Origin: Spodoptera frugiperda
Lineage: Eukaryota > Arthropoda > Insecta > Lepidoptera > Noctuidae
NCBI RefSeq assembly: GCF_023101765.2
Contig: NC_064213.1
Coordinates: 4,960,001-5,024,000 of the forward strand
DNA: 64,000 bases
Direction of reading: 5' to 3'
In this document: one piece after another, positions 12,001 to 22,861 of the stretch
How the letters are laid out: every line of letters starts with the position of its first letter
How positions within the stretch are numbered: the stretch's first letter is position 1
Position numbers and translations under genes: made by a program
The notes under the pieces: generated by a model
Told to the model about the DNA's origin: nothing
What the model saw: the letters and a program-made list of their open reading frames with translations, nothing else
The model's database searches: none

Positions 12001-15000
12001 TACCTAGATGCGTCGTCGCGTGATATTTCAAGTCAATAAATCGTCGAACATATTTGTTTCAGTAAGAAAATAAAAAATATGTGTCTAAAGTTACGGGCGG
12101 ACTTAAAAATAAAAAATTGTTATCTACACTATTGTTAATATCCTAAACAGCTCTATACTGATCTAAAGGAACATGGACATAAATAATAAAAACCTACCAT
12201 TTATGCTTTAAGTAAGCGTTCTTTTCCACCAGAGATGTGTTTATATGCTTGTTATTGCAAAGTTAAAAAAAGACAAAAGAAAGAAAGTTATATTGAGTGC
12301 TCTAAACTATGATTGCAGTTCTTCGATAATAAATATTTATCCTTATAGCGAAGCCTTATCAAACGGAAAATATTTTTATTTGATTTCATTCAACAATCTT
12401 ACTGTTAAACAAACAGAAATGCAATTGATAATAAACGGATTCCACTAACGAACTGAGCAAAAAGTTCACAAATATCTCGAACAAATATTGAATTTTATGA
12501 AGAAAAAAAATGTTGTGAAACGAATAAAAAGTAATACTTGTATGCATTGTAGATAAAAGATTAAATTATCTATGTGACCGACGAACAAACGTACTATAAA
12601 AAATATTGTTCAGACAATATTAACCTACGATATAAAAATATTCTCTAGAGCATAAAAAACGTACCTACATAAGTGGATACAACCCATGTTTCTTTAGTAA
12701 TGTACTATACGATATTATTGAATAGAATTACTTCTTAAGAAATATTTCATAGTATTAAAACTATTCAAAAATCTCAATCTCAATAATACTCTCGACCCGA
12801 CAAATAGAATTGTTACGAATTTATTATTTTATTTATTTATTCAATTTCCATATAATTACATTACAATATACTAAGCCCCACAAAACCGTTTAAAACCGAA
12901 TATAATAATATATACCATAACCACATCAACAACAACTAACTAATCAAATACAAACTGACCAAAAAATATGTCTTATAGTTTTACAGCTACAAAATGACCA
13001 AAAAGTTAAGAGTAGGCTGAGAAATCATTGAAACTTAGGCTTGACATCTAACCTCTGGTAGGCAAATCTACCGATAGGTAGGTTATTGGAATGCGCCGTA
13101 AAAGAACTTACTTTTAAACCAGCATCCCTTGACCCCGAAGTTAGGCTTCAGGTAAGTGCTAGGGACCGCTGGTGAGAGGTCCATGGTGATGGTCACTACA
13201 AGCAGCAGGATTGGGAAGAGCACTGCGTAGACGCAGTACCACGCAAATCTTCGTCTCATGCTGCGTCTTGTTACTGATGCGTTGATGTACCTCCTGTTTA
13301 AGAGAATTAACTTGTAAGTATTTAATATTAAGTTTAATAAATATCACTTATTCGGTGACTCGGAAAAGCATATTTCAATCATATAAATCACAGCTATAAC
13401 AATATAGCATCATCCTTCATATCATGTGATATTCATAATGAATATCACGTGATGAGACTAATGATTAGTCTCATTAGTAAGACTACATATGACAAATACA
13501 GTATGGGGCAAGCCCATTATCGTATTCCTATTCATTGCTACTGAAAACTGTATACAACTTGATCAGGAAATGGAATCAAAAATATTTTTTTTATTTGTCA
13601 GTCGCGCTTACGAGTTTTCTACCACTAAATCTCAATCAATTGTGAAATTGCGAATTCAAACCTTTGCATTATTTAAGTGCTTACAATAAAAGTCTTAAAA
13701 GGAAACAATTCAAGCGTCACAAAGCAACATAAGAAAATAATAATGGACACAATTTTCGATATTATTATACTCATATATCACTCACATACACATCACACGT
13801 AAACACTTAACATTATAAGCGTTAAAAGCCCGATGAAGTAACTCATAAAGTAACGAGTAATAAATGTAACAGCGATACATTTAATGTCGTTACATTTAAC
13901 AACGGAGTACTTACCGAACATTCAGGAATATATCGAAACACATCACGTTCAGCCAGAAGAAACATGACACGAATGAAAACTGGATCAAGTATGCTGTAAC
14001 AAAATTATTTGTTAGATACCATATATGAAGAATTTGTACCATTGTATAGCACGGTCGATTTTCATCATCATCATCATATCAGTCCCAAGACTTTCATCAT
14101 CATCATCCGCCGAGTGGTGTCCACTGCTGAACAAAGGCCTCTCCCTTTAGTTCTCCACGTAGAAGACGACGTCGTTCACTGGTGAATAATAATATAGACC
14201 TATATCGACCATTTGCAGATCGTCCATTATGCGGTTCCATAATAATATCAAAATCATCAAACTGTAACACTATCTGAAAAGGGGCCTGTCACATGAAGAT
14301 ATGCTATAATGTACGTAGTAATTACAAAATTGTTATCTTGGCGTTCCACGTGGAGGACTAAGGGGGATGCCTTTGTTCAGCAGTGGACGTCTCTCGGCTG
14401 ATGATGATGATGAATTACAAAATTTATAAATATAGTGTAACAAATACTAACTGTAACAAAACTAAACTAAAATCTTTGAGATAGGATCCATTTTTGTCAC
14501 CTAGATCAATCCAAAGATGTCTTGATCGGTCATTAATTTCGATCAATAAAGACAGTTTACGTGGATATGAAGACGCGAATATCTAGTTCAATGGCGATTA
14601 AAGAGAACTATATCCAACATTGAACAAAAACAGACCAATGATAATGATGATTTAACCAACTTACCCATAACATTGCAAGCAGCTGCAGGGAATGCATGGC
14701 CAGCAAGCTGCGTGGCTGCTAAACATGTGAATGCAAGCGCCAGACACACGGTGTGGCAAGCCAGGGCTTTGCCATGAGTATCCCGTAGCTCCGTGATGAA
14801 GAGGTATACTGATGCCGTCGCCAGTAGAAACGGTACTGATATTAGCAACCCTGGAAAAAAAGAACTGGTTAGTTTTGGAAGATTATAACGGATCAGTTAC
14901 ATAGAATTTTAAACCGTAACATAGCCTTGCTTTGGCACAAATGGAACGGCTTGACTGGAGTAATATTAGTGACCCGTCTGCTCGTATACCCATAAAAAAT

Positions 15001-17721
15001 GTTTTTTTATTGATTTTCAACCGCATTATTTAAAATATTAAGTTAAAATCTATTTAATTATTTGTGCAGTTTGAGATACCTTCATGAACTAAAGGCAATA
15101 CATTTAAAATTATTTAAATAAACAAATATCAATAACAAGAGCAGGTAATATCTCTGAAGCTTTGTCTTACTTAATTCCATTTAACTAAATGTTTCATATT
15201 TGTTTTAATTTCAATAAAGATCAGAAGGATTGGAAAGTGCTCCTTACAAAATTGAATAACGAGATGTTATTAATTAAAATACTATTTATAATTCTTGCTC
15301 TCAACCCGGCTTTGGGGTACAAATTCTTCAATAAAACCTTTTATGCTATACTAAAATAAGTTTTACATAAAAGGTTGGGAAAGTTGTGAAAATCTTCGGA
15401 GACTATAACAACGACGATCAAATAGTTAAGTAACTCGGTAACTAGAGTCTTCGCAACAAAGTTAACAATTTGTTCTTGTTACCAACAACATAACAAAAAG
15501 TGGAATTAATTAATGATCAACTTCGTATTTATTTGGGACGGAAAACACAACATACAGTTGGTGATTCCCATGAGGAACACATGGAAAGTTACTTATTATT
15601 TTGTGTTTACACTCACCGAAATATTGTATGAAAAATATTTACCAATGTACAAAATAAAGTGAAAAAAAATCGGCAGTAATTCTGAACAAAATTGCTAAAT
15701 AAAAGATCGCGATATCATGTTAGTTTAATCAACTTATAATTCAAAAACGGAATACCTTGATTTTAAGGATCTTCTAATCACTTTAAATCGGCATTTTATC
15801 ATTAATTGAAAAGGAAGTCCTGATTTAAAGATAAATCGCTCCAAATATTTGCATATAATAAATTAATATAGATCATTGATAAAGAATTTGATAAAATAGC
15901 CAGCCGTTATTTCTAGTTGTGATATAATATTTCATAATAATAAAATTTTACTATCTACATTTTGGTTTCCGTGATATTTTGTTATTACCTATTCTTTAAC
16001 TTTTTCACTGAAACTCCATTGCGGTGCAACCAGTCGAGCCACAATGTTATCAGTAAGCCACAAAACTAGACACCAGAATCGCCACATCACCCTGCCACCG
16101 TATTAAAATGGAACTCGAAGATATAGCACTGGCGATGGCGGCCGGACTGGCGACTGAGTGTGTGGCACACCATATAGCTCTATAGTAATTAGTGGTGGCG
16201 CGCCGCCACATTGGTTGCGCCACCTAGAGACCACGTGAGATACTCTCTATAGGACTGTATACGTTTTATTGTTAGACTAAATATAGCCTTTAGGTAGTCA
16301 GTCATAGATTCCTTAATACTACAACTCACTTGAATTTGCGCTAGGGTCTACAACAAATAATCAACTTAAAAAATAACAGAAATAATGAAGCCCGGTATAT
16401 ACATACATGCCATGTCATATAATTGCCACAAAATTTGCCAAAAGATGAAGAACAAAAAGAAATCCTATTATCGGGACATTAAAGTTTACTTTGACTCTTT
16501 GAATACAAACCTGTAGCATAGGCGATAAGTGTGGACGATGTCTTAGTGTCCTCCATAGGAGTATCAAAGCAGACAACTGGTAAAGTAACCCCTGCTGGTA
16601 TCGACTCGTTCCAAAACGTCTCCATACAATAATCTCGTGTACCGAGAAGGTAAGGTCTTGAATACGGGACAAAGAGAGACCCATTCACCAGAAGGTAGAA
16701 CTCATCTTCACTGCGAAGGTCTGGTTCTAATTTGTACCTGTGGACAAGAAATATTCATTAGTATTCATTTTATCAATGTATATTATTAGAAAACCTCCTT
16801 TACACTTTTAGGACCATAACTCTCTTGACGCAATGGCGACGTGGCCAGAGACGTTGCTAACTAGTTAATTTTGAGTGTGTATACTTGGCAACGTCGCCAG
16901 TAGGTCTCCAAGTCATATATCTCAAACGAACTAGTTGGCGACGTCGCTGGCCACGTCACCTAAGACTAAAGACTTAAGCATTTTATAAAACAAACCCAAG
17001 ATGAAATAAAAATAAACAAACAGACTCGCAGATTCAATTAATTAAGCGATTTTTTCTATTGAATTTAGTACTACACATGTTTTGAAACCAGACTCACAAT
17101 TTCATGGATGAAAAAATCGGTCTACATTTTCTAATGAGTTTCAGGCACTTAGAAACTCTTACACAAGATTACAAAACGTTGGACAAAGCTTATCACCATT
17201 ATCGTAATTGGGTAGTCCCCAATCAAACGTGATTATTTATTAGTCATTTCTGTATAATATTTTGCTTATCTTTAAATGATAAGTAAAGTAAAGTTTTGAA
17301 TAATAAATAAATCAAATATTCTCACAAAATTTAACCAACGAAGCAATGTAACCAAGAAATGTATAGTGAACCTATTTGAAAAAGACTTCAAAAAACCTAT
17401 AGAATTTCTTGCTCGTTATTTTCCATAGGAGTCTATAATTTAGAACGAACAAATAGGTTCATTACAGGATTGATTAATCTACGTATAAATAATTCTAAAG
17501 ACTCACTTTTCATAGCGGCATGGGTTCCCAACCAGGGTCTCATAGACATTAGTGTCATAACTGAAGATATGAGTCTCGTTTGCTTGATGGAAGATTGGCG
17601 CGAAGGTCAGTGTGGACCGGGCGCAGAAAGTCTTCACATTGCCATCCACTATCTCCACTGTGAGGTTCTGTCCGCTTGGACAGCATTTGGGGACCACTGC
17701 CACCTCCTTGGCTTCTTGCTC
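9034..17721 (-). CDS. Methuselah-like G-protein-coupled receptor, nine exons, 5' end missing
   Basis: Joined exons, in transcript order: 17721-17507, 16737-16511, 14850-14665, 13993-13915, 13293-13112, 11812-11687, 10093-9964, 9621-9432 and 9072-9034. Every junction is GT-AG, the phases agree, and the result is 457 codons without a stop. Residues 1-147 form a Cys-rich extracellular domain with CCP at 13-15, Cys at 33, 68, 109 and 128, and N-glycosylation sequons at 19, 48, 90 and 115. Seven hydrophobic helices follow, then a 12-residue basic tail. The order of motifs (CCPSGQ, VNGSL, RDYC, FWLNVM, KGCWF, FYGP, MGLSW) is that of the Mth family of insect class B/adhesion-like receptors. These act at the plasma membrane; Drosophila Mth is linked to stress resistance and lifespan. 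The start codon and signal peptide are not in this model, and family members are usually about 480-550 residues. The family is certain; the ligand and the exact orthologue are not. Confidence 0.9.
9432..9621 (-). CDS. Mth-like receptor, exon H (TM6-TM7)
   Basis: Acceptor ttgttaccag|G completes Leu382; donor GTTAAG|gtcagt leaves phase 0. It encodes residues 383-445. TM6 begins RMCCLLSFIMGLSWVLEVV. TM7 follows as SVFDLVNALQGVVIFAIFVL, ending at QQPVRSLVK. MGLSW in TM6 and DLVNALQG in TM7 are characteristic of the family. A plus-strand frame here is only the shadow of this exon. Confidence 0.92.
9964..10093 (-). CDS. Mth-like receptor, exon G (intracellular loop 3)
   Basis: The acceptor (gacacactcag|AC) and donor (AAATT|gtgagt) give 130 bp encoding residues 340-381. 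This is a hydrophilic loop rich in Ser, Thr and Pro (GQPVPETTSSPPQEAP) that ends in a basic run (NQRLKKYKK) ahead of TM6. Loop 3 varies most between family members, so this exon rests mainly on frame and phase. Two other AGs lie within 15 bases downstream, so the acceptor could shift slightly. Confidence 0.8.
10763..10954 (-). mobile_element. tRNA-derived SINE, family 1
   Basis: A reverse copy inside the receptor's intron between exons F and G. It has cagacccgaaataac, an intact B-box complement (gggaatcgatccc) and the end aaccgtgcagtc. Short open frames here come from the SINE. Confidence 0.8.
11687..11812 (-). CDS. Mth-like receptor, exon F (TM5)
   Basis: Acceptor tatttttcgcag|CG and donor ACGC|gtaagt give a 126-bp exon encoding residues 298-338. 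It contains PYFYGPVALILCSNLCIFFF (TM5), with the family's YFYGP entry motif, and then the start of intracellular loop 3 (TSRAIATHYDKLKDIT). Confidence 0.9.
13112..13293 (-). CDS. Mth-like receptor, exon E (intracellular loop 2, TM4, extracellular loop 2)
   Basis: Acceptor ctcttaaacag|G completes Arg236; donor AAAA|gtaagt leaves phase 1. It encodes residues 237-296: a strongly basic cytoplasmic loop (RYINASVTRRSMRRRF), TM4 (WYCVYAVLFPILLLVVTI), then extracellular loop 2 with GVKGCWFK. The GCWF cysteine is the usual disulfide partner of the TM3 cysteine. Confidence 0.92.
13421..13472. repeat. Two adjoining palindromes in receptor intron D-E
   Basis: atcatgtgatattcat pairs with atgaatatcacgtgat (13421-13452, one mismatch). 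One base further on is the second palindrome, gagactaatgattagtctc (13454-13472). Confidence 0.65.
13915..13993 (-). CDS. Mth-like receptor, exon D (TM3)
   Basis: This 79-bp exon lies between acceptor ttttgttacag|CA and donor TTCG|gtaagt. It encodes residues 211-235 (YLIQFSFVSCFFWLNVMCFD and following), which is TM3. The FWLNVM motif is among the most conserved of this receptor group. It is too short to stand out as an open frame and was placed by splice sites, phase and motif. Confidence 0.9.
14067..14414. mobile_element. Foldback element with (CAT)n/(ATG)n ends in receptor intron
   Basis: The left arm (tcatcatcatcatccgccga, gtccactgctgaacaaaggc, tccacgt) returns inverted at the right end (ccacgtgg, gcctttgttcagcagtggac, ctgatgatgatgatga). 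The arms are about 70-85 bases and enclose about 200 bases. It lies in the intron between receptor exons C and D. A lone arm occurs at 1903-1957. Confidence 0.65.
14665..14850 (-). CDS. Mth-like receptor, exon C (TM1-TM2)
   Basis: Acceptor ttttttccag|GG completes Gly148; donor ATGG|gtaag leaves phase 1. It encodes residues 149-209. TM1 starts at LLISVPFLLATASVYLF. A short cytoplasmic loop (ITELRDTHGKAL) leads into TM2, ACHTVCLALAFTCLA. The Cys in AAACNVM, at the top of TM3, is the expected partner for the extracellular-loop-2 cysteine. The opposite strand carries no comparable frame. Confidence 0.92.
14851..16510 (-). other. Receptor intron between exons B and C (largest, 1660 bp)
   Basis: This intron separates the ectodomain exons from the first membrane helix. 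It holds a short fragment of the GC-rich repeat family at about 14925-14992 and a GC-rich patch at 16010-16260. The patch contains a 25-codon plus-strand frame (16108-16185) and a minus-strand TCAGTC at 16157-16152. The rest is AT-rich without visible signals. Confidence 0.6.
16511..16737 (-). CDS. Mth-like receptor, exon B (ectodomain, second part)
   Basis: Acceptor cttgtccacag|G completes Lys72; donor CTACAG|gtttgt leaves phase 1. The exon encodes residues 73-147. It opens with YKLEPDLRSEDEFYLLVNG and includes VNGSL and TRDYC, both hallmarks of the Mth ectodomain. Cysteines at 109 and 128 and sequons NGS (90) and NES (115) fit an extracellular glycoprotein segment. It ends at AYATG, just before the first membrane helix. 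The donor gtttgt is weaker than the others in the gene. Confidence 0.9.
16827..16962. repeat. Foldback repeat in receptor intron A-B
   Basis: Left arm gcgacgtggccagagacgtt then ctaactagtt pairs with right arm aactagttggcgacgtcgc then tggccacgtcacc. A related ggcaacgtcgcca lies in the loop. It is unusually CpG-rich for this AT-rich intron. Confidence 0.6.
17507..17721 (-). CDS. Mth-like receptor, exon A (ectodomain, first part)
   Basis: The exon follows a pyrimidine-rich acceptor (tttgtccacag) and ends at AA|gtgagt. It encodes residues 1-71 plus two bases of Lys72. The frame opens with EQEAKEV and contains the family's paired cysteines in PKCCPSGQNLT. Further cysteines fall at TFCAR and GNPCRY. 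NLT and NET are N-glycosylation sequons. The acceptor implies at least one more coding exon upstream, carrying the signal peptide and the remaining ectodomain cysteines (six are visible in exons A and B, and Drosophila Mth has ten). The opposite strand is also open here, but its product resembles nothing and ignores the splice sites. Confidence 0.88.
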
Positions 17722-18570
17722 CTGTGGACAAAACATCAAATTAAAAACAGTTACCTATGTATATTGTTTATATGTACAAACAACTGTAATAATAGATTCA
17801 TAAACAAAAAGAGGACAGGTATTTCAAGTAGTAAATTATACATGTAGCCTCAAAATTATCCGCCTTAAAAATAAATTATCGTAATTGAGTTGAGAATTAA
17901 TAATTCAAGTAGTTTCCGTAGAAAATTGATGGGTAGCTATACTGAAGAATGATAAAAAAATGTCGACCAAGTAATATTACCCAAATTATGTTAAGTAAAG
18001 ACCGTACTCAAACAAGAATCCAATTTAATAGTCATTATTTGAAAGCCCACTTAGAATTTAGTCACATAATGTTTTTTTAAGACGTGACGTCATATTTTAA
18101 ATTGGGTCATGCCACAGATATAAGTAAGGACAAGATAATTACGGATGTCATTCGGACGATGATAAATTGCGACCCAGTGTAGCTGAGTCCCATCAAAATT
18201 CAACATACGCATTTGATCTTTGACGCACATAAAAGAAATTCGACTGAGGTTGATGACGTAAGACGTTCATTTAGAATCGGTCACGTCTTTCAGAATAGTT
18301 AATTCTTGAATATTAGTCGGCGAAGCAAAGCTAAAGACGAAAGGGTTGAGAGGAGGCCAACAAAAGTCAAATTCAAATATTGTAATGAAGTTTGAAAATA
18401 TATCTACCCACTTAAATTCGAAATTTCGCTGAATAAACAAGTTTATTTATTTGAAAGGACGCTCCAATGTCAAGATTTATTCAACAATTAATTTGAATCT
18501 CAATAAAAGTTGGTGTTCTTGTTCTAATTACTCTGTTATATTGATCATCATTGACAACTGTATCAAAGTA

Positions 18571-18690
18571 TATTACATGGGACATATAACACAGATGGTG
18601 AAAAGTGGTTGTATATTGTATAGCGGCTTTACGTGCCGTAATGTGCACCTCTGCCAACCCCTTCGGGGATAAAAGATTTAACGTTGCATC
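18571..18690 (+). mobile_element. SINE family 2 (3' part)
   Basis: The conserved body reads tacatgggacatataacac, ttgtatagcggc, cgtaatgtgcacctctgcc and cccttcggggataaaag. It recurs five times in the window. The 53128 copy shows that the family has a tRNA-like head. Confidence 0.7.
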
Positions 18691-19107
18691 AATATCTATG
18701 GCGTAAACTCATCTACTACAAGTTAATTTTCATTTACGACTCATATGAAATGTTTGAAACTCACGTTTAAGAAAACTAATACTGTTATAATATATAAAAT
18801 ACAAATAATCACAAAAAAAATACTCTCGGCTTCGATTCTAATCCAATTGGGCTAAGGCCAGAAGATTAGTTTAGCCATTTTCACTTGTAAAAATAAAAGT
18901 AGGAAGAAGCAGGTACAATTATAGCTTCAACTAGTGAATAGTTGATAAAAATATCTGTGCACAATATTCCGATGTCGACGAATGCCAAATGTACTACAAA
19001 CTCAAAGTGAAAAATAGAGTACAGTCTGGAATTAAAATGCTTTGTTTTATTGCAAAGAAAACCTAAATTTAAACTGACGTATTAGATATTCGATATTTTA
19101 TTGTGTG

Positions 19108-19346
19108 AGAGCCATGCATTCAGCATGAATGGGTCGGCTCGACTGGAGTAATACGACGGCCTCGCAGAAAACCGACGTGAAACAACGCGTTGTGTTTCTT
19201 TGTGTGAGTGAGTTTACTGGAAGTCTAATTACGCCCCTTCCTAATCTTCCCAACCCATAAAAGGTTGGCAATGCACTTGTAACACCACTGGTGTTTCGGG
19301 TGTCCATGGGCGGCGACGATTGCTTACCATCAGGAGATCCGTCCTT
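19108..19346 (-). mobile_element. GC-rich interspersed repeat, family 3 (longest copy)
   Basis: It runs from gaatgggtcggctcgactgg through gacgtgaaacaacgcgttg and aaaaggttggcaatgcac to gtccatgggcggcgacg and ttaccatcaggagatccgtc. A 95-codon frame on this strand is the repeat itself, not a gene. Confidence 0.75.
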
Positions 19347-20668
19347 TACTATAAACAAATATATTTTTCCTGCTCCAGTTCTCACAATTCATACATAAAT
19401 TAAAATATATAGTGATATAAAAACAGTTACCTAATAGTAAATAGCACAACGTTTCTTACTTTCATCCACCTAACTAATCTGTAACATTTCGGCTGAATAC
19501 AAAGCGTATAACAAATACCAAAATAGGAGAAAACATCAGCCTACAAAAGGTCGTCTACGTGCTACGGAGTTCGGTACATTACATTTCGTTCAGCTAAAAT
19601 GTACGAGTAGTGAGACGGTGGTATCGAACGCTACGTCTGTCACGCGTCTTGTTACGGACGTGCCCGCAACGGTAATGAGACAACTGGTGACATTCAACAT
19701 CCCGAGCCCGTGTGTAATGCACAATCTATGGAGTGATACATCCAGATGGAAGGAATGGAACATTCCACCAGATATGTGTTTCGTTCTCTATTTTGTTCTA
19801 TATGTGACGGAGTACTAGAAGTCTTGGTAAAATGTTCATATCTTCTATGTTACTCTATTCGAGTTAGTTATTATTTTTGAAAATGTTAAAACGAGATGCG
19901 ATACTATCATCACCGGTGTATTTGTCGTTCGTCGCGCTTACATTTCGTTATTATGAACCCCGATATGATTCGAAATTAGTCGATCATCTTGGAATAACCA
20001 TATTATTGAAATATAATTTTACATTACACTCCAACCATCGTTAGGTTGAAGATACTTCCCTTCTTCTTTAATAATAGTTTTCAGTTTATCATTAATTATT
20101 ATTAACGTTGTCTTCTACCAAGGCCCTCACCCTAATTAAACAAATATCCTTATTTCACATTTATAAAACCCTAATTACTTCTAACTACGAAGAAACAAAA
20201 GTTCAGAGCCACCCAAAGGGTTTCCAAATTTAGGCATATTTGTTCTTCATTTAGAAGATTTGTTTCTAAGTGGGTGATCACGGTACTGTGTTTGTGAATC
20301 GTATGTGTTTAGGGAAAGTTGTGATTTTTCTTGCAAACAGGCTTAAGTATCAGATTAGGTTGTTTGCCGTAGCATTTTGTGGAGTTCGGACCTTAGACCT
20401 CACGCGGTATTAAGTACGTTTATCGTAATTGGTACTGACTACACATTTCTCGTACGGTTCTATTATTTTATGTTAAACGATCATTGTTGTGGTGTAAGGA
20501 TCTGTTATTTTGTGATTGATTTGTCATTAATTTATATGTGTGACAGCTTTGATATGATTCAATGAAAGTAAGATTGTAAAACTGTAGCAAAGAATACTGC
20601 TTACATTATTCACATCAATAAATAAGGAAAAAAAATGTAAAAAAATATAAAGGCGTTTATATTTATGA

Positions 20669-20698
20669 GTACACTGATTGCACACGCAATCAGTGTAC
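20669..20698. repeat. Perfect 13-bp hairpin with 4-base loop
   Basis: gtacactgattgc, loop acac, gcaatcagtgtac. It is followed by tttgttttac. There is no gene beside it that it could terminate. Confidence 0.65.
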
Positions 20699-21248
20699 TT
20701 TGTTTTACTCGATCTAAATAAAAGAACGGTAGACCAACACAACGGTAAACACATTAAACAAATAAATAATGTCTAGCATTTCTATGCCTTTTCAACAGAA
20801 TAATACCAACTCTAGTACAGCTAAGTAAATATAATTACGAAACAAAAAGTCTCATTTGCCGAACAAGGGTTCAGAGAGCCATTTGAGTCGGGAACTCTCA
20901 GGCTTCCTAAATATTTAGAACAATTCCTTTCTTTCTAAGGATTCTTTATGGAAATATCCGGGAACTGAGGACCGTGACGACACAAGACAACTTCCACGAA
21001 AATTTCGCAAAGGAAACCCTAAAAAATAGTCGAAAGAGTTTTTACTCTTTCCTAGAAATGGTTTCCTGCTTGTATTTAAGAGCGGGGTTTTTAAAATGAG
21101 ACTTTATGCCAAGGTAGAAAGGACGATGTTGTATAAACATTTAAAATTAAGTAAAGACAAAGCAATATTTATTCAACATGTTTAATTAAGAAAATATTTC
21201 TTAAACAAGAAACATTACTACCTACTGGCAAATATCTTTGTTTAAAAT

Positions 21249-21372
21249 AACGTTGCCTCACACGAGGATTTTCTCCTGTGTCGTGAGTGCGTTTACAAAC
21301 ATATCATTTCACGTACACACGACACCTAGACCCGAAACAACAATATGTGGATGACACACAGAATTGCGCGAC
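21249..21372 (-). mobile_element. tRNA-derived SINE, family 1 (tRNA head lost)
   Basis: Only the 3' body remains, from gaggattttctcctgtgtcg to gatgacacacagaattg. It ends where the tRNA-like region would begin. Confidence 0.7.
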
Positions 21373-21907
21373 AGCCGTTCTGTATAAAAACATCATAATG
21401 AGGAAGGGTATGGAAATCTAAAATTCATTGCTGAAGCAATATTCTCTTGACCTGTACCTTGATCGAAATCATCATTAAAACTGACATTACCTAAAGATAA
21501 AACCATTTTCGATCCACCTCCAAACCATACCTAAACTTTGAAATTGCTAACAACTGGCATACCAAAGAGAGATCTCCTCATACAAGCACCAACTAGTAAT
21601 ATTATAAATGATCTCTGGGCAATACCTACTCCAGTAGTCAAACGGCAGGTCGTCAAAGCAAGCTGACCCAATTCCAGACGTACATAGGTACATCGGTAAA
21701 CACTGAATATTGGCAACAGGTCCCTAGCGATCATCGAGAATTTGAGGTACGTCGACGTTCTGCAAATTATATACGAGTATACGTAACCTTTACGGTGAAA
21801 ATGATTCGACGGTTGCATATAGGCTCGGTATCTGGCAATCATTATTTTACCTAACCTAAAGAATTTCTTCTATGTTGGTAAAATTTTACATTTAGTAGCA
21901 TAGAAAC

Positions 21908-22120
21908 GCAACGCCTTTTATCTCCGAAGTGGTAGGCAGAAGTGCACATTACGTCACGTAATGCCGCTATACAATGTACACCCAGTTTTCACCATTTGTG
22001 TTATAAGTCCCATGTAATAGGGCACAATTCCAGACTCCGTGGTACTACTGAGAAATTTTCGAATAACCGAAAAAAACCCAGTAATATAACATAGAAATTC
22101 GGCAGTGTTAAGACCAGAGA
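21908..22120 (-). mobile_element. SINE family 2
   Basis: A long reverse copy from gcaacgccttttatctccg through gtgcacattacgtcacgtaa and cataagtccc-type sequence to aacccagtaatataac. Part of the tRNA-like end is missing. Confidence 0.7.
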
Positions 22121-22202
22121 GGCTTCAGTGTTTCAAAACAGTCATCAAGAAAAATAAGTTGAAATAAAGACTATTCCTTTCAATCTGTCTTGCAACTCTT
22201 TG

Positions 22203-22288
22203 TGTGGTTTTGGTGTCATAATTATGTATGTGAAATTATATGTTTATAGACGTAACCACGACACAGAAGAAAGCCCTAGTGTAAAAAA
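22203..22288 (+). mobile_element. tRNA-derived SINE, family 1 (3' fragment)
   Basis: Only the tail is present: ggtgtcataattatgtatg, then acgacacagaagaaagccct. The copy is diverged. Confidence 0.6.
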
Positions 22289-22576
22289 AGTACTTTCAAT
22301 GATATTATAATATTCTCGTGAAATGTAAGAAAGATTCATTTAAATAATAAACTGCACATCACGCGTGCACCAATAAAACATATTGTAGACTACATTACAT
22401 TAATCCATCAAGACTTAGACTACATTATTATAATGTACCACTGAGATCAAATCCAAGGCAATTTGCCAAGTAATAAAAACACACAAAAATAATTTCATCA
22501 ATTGCTTAGCTGTTAAATGATAAGTAGTTTGTTTTGCATCTTGTAAATGCATGGTATATGGAATGTGGAGCCATTG

Positions 22577-22861
22577 GAGAGATGCCGCAAAACTCCGATT
22601 GACCGCCAGATCAAATGTCGCAAGTGGGGATGGATAGGCCATACGATTGGATAGGTTCCCGACCATATTTCCAAGCTGACCTTGGGCTGAAAACCCAAAG
22701 AGTTAAGGAAGCATGGCTGTCCTTACCAAACCTGGCGGCGTAAAGTGATAGCAGAAGCGACGGGCATCGGAATGACGTGGAGCGAGGTGAAGTGGGAAGT
22801 TCAAGACCGATCGAGATGGAAGATTTATATGTTTAGGTCAAAATATAAATGGTTACGGTAA
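22577..22861 (+). pseudogene. Remnant of a non-LTR retrotransposon, end of its reverse-transcriptase ORF
   Basis: One frame gives RCRKTPIDRQIKCRKWGWIG and HTIG, then a stop. After a frameshift the rest reads KHGCPYQTWRRKVIAEATGI, then GMTWSEVK and DRSRWK to a stop at 22859-22861. The arrangement (R.WGWIGH, then P..TWRR, then a stretch ending DR..W) is the usual C-terminus of LINE polymerases found across animals. The stop and frameshifts show it is dead. I cannot assign the clade with certainty. Confidence 0.75.

Noticed and set aside
17470..17847. 125-codon plus-strand frame, longest in the window
   Set aside because: It overlaps receptor exon A in antisense and runs into AT-rich intron; it has no motif of its own.
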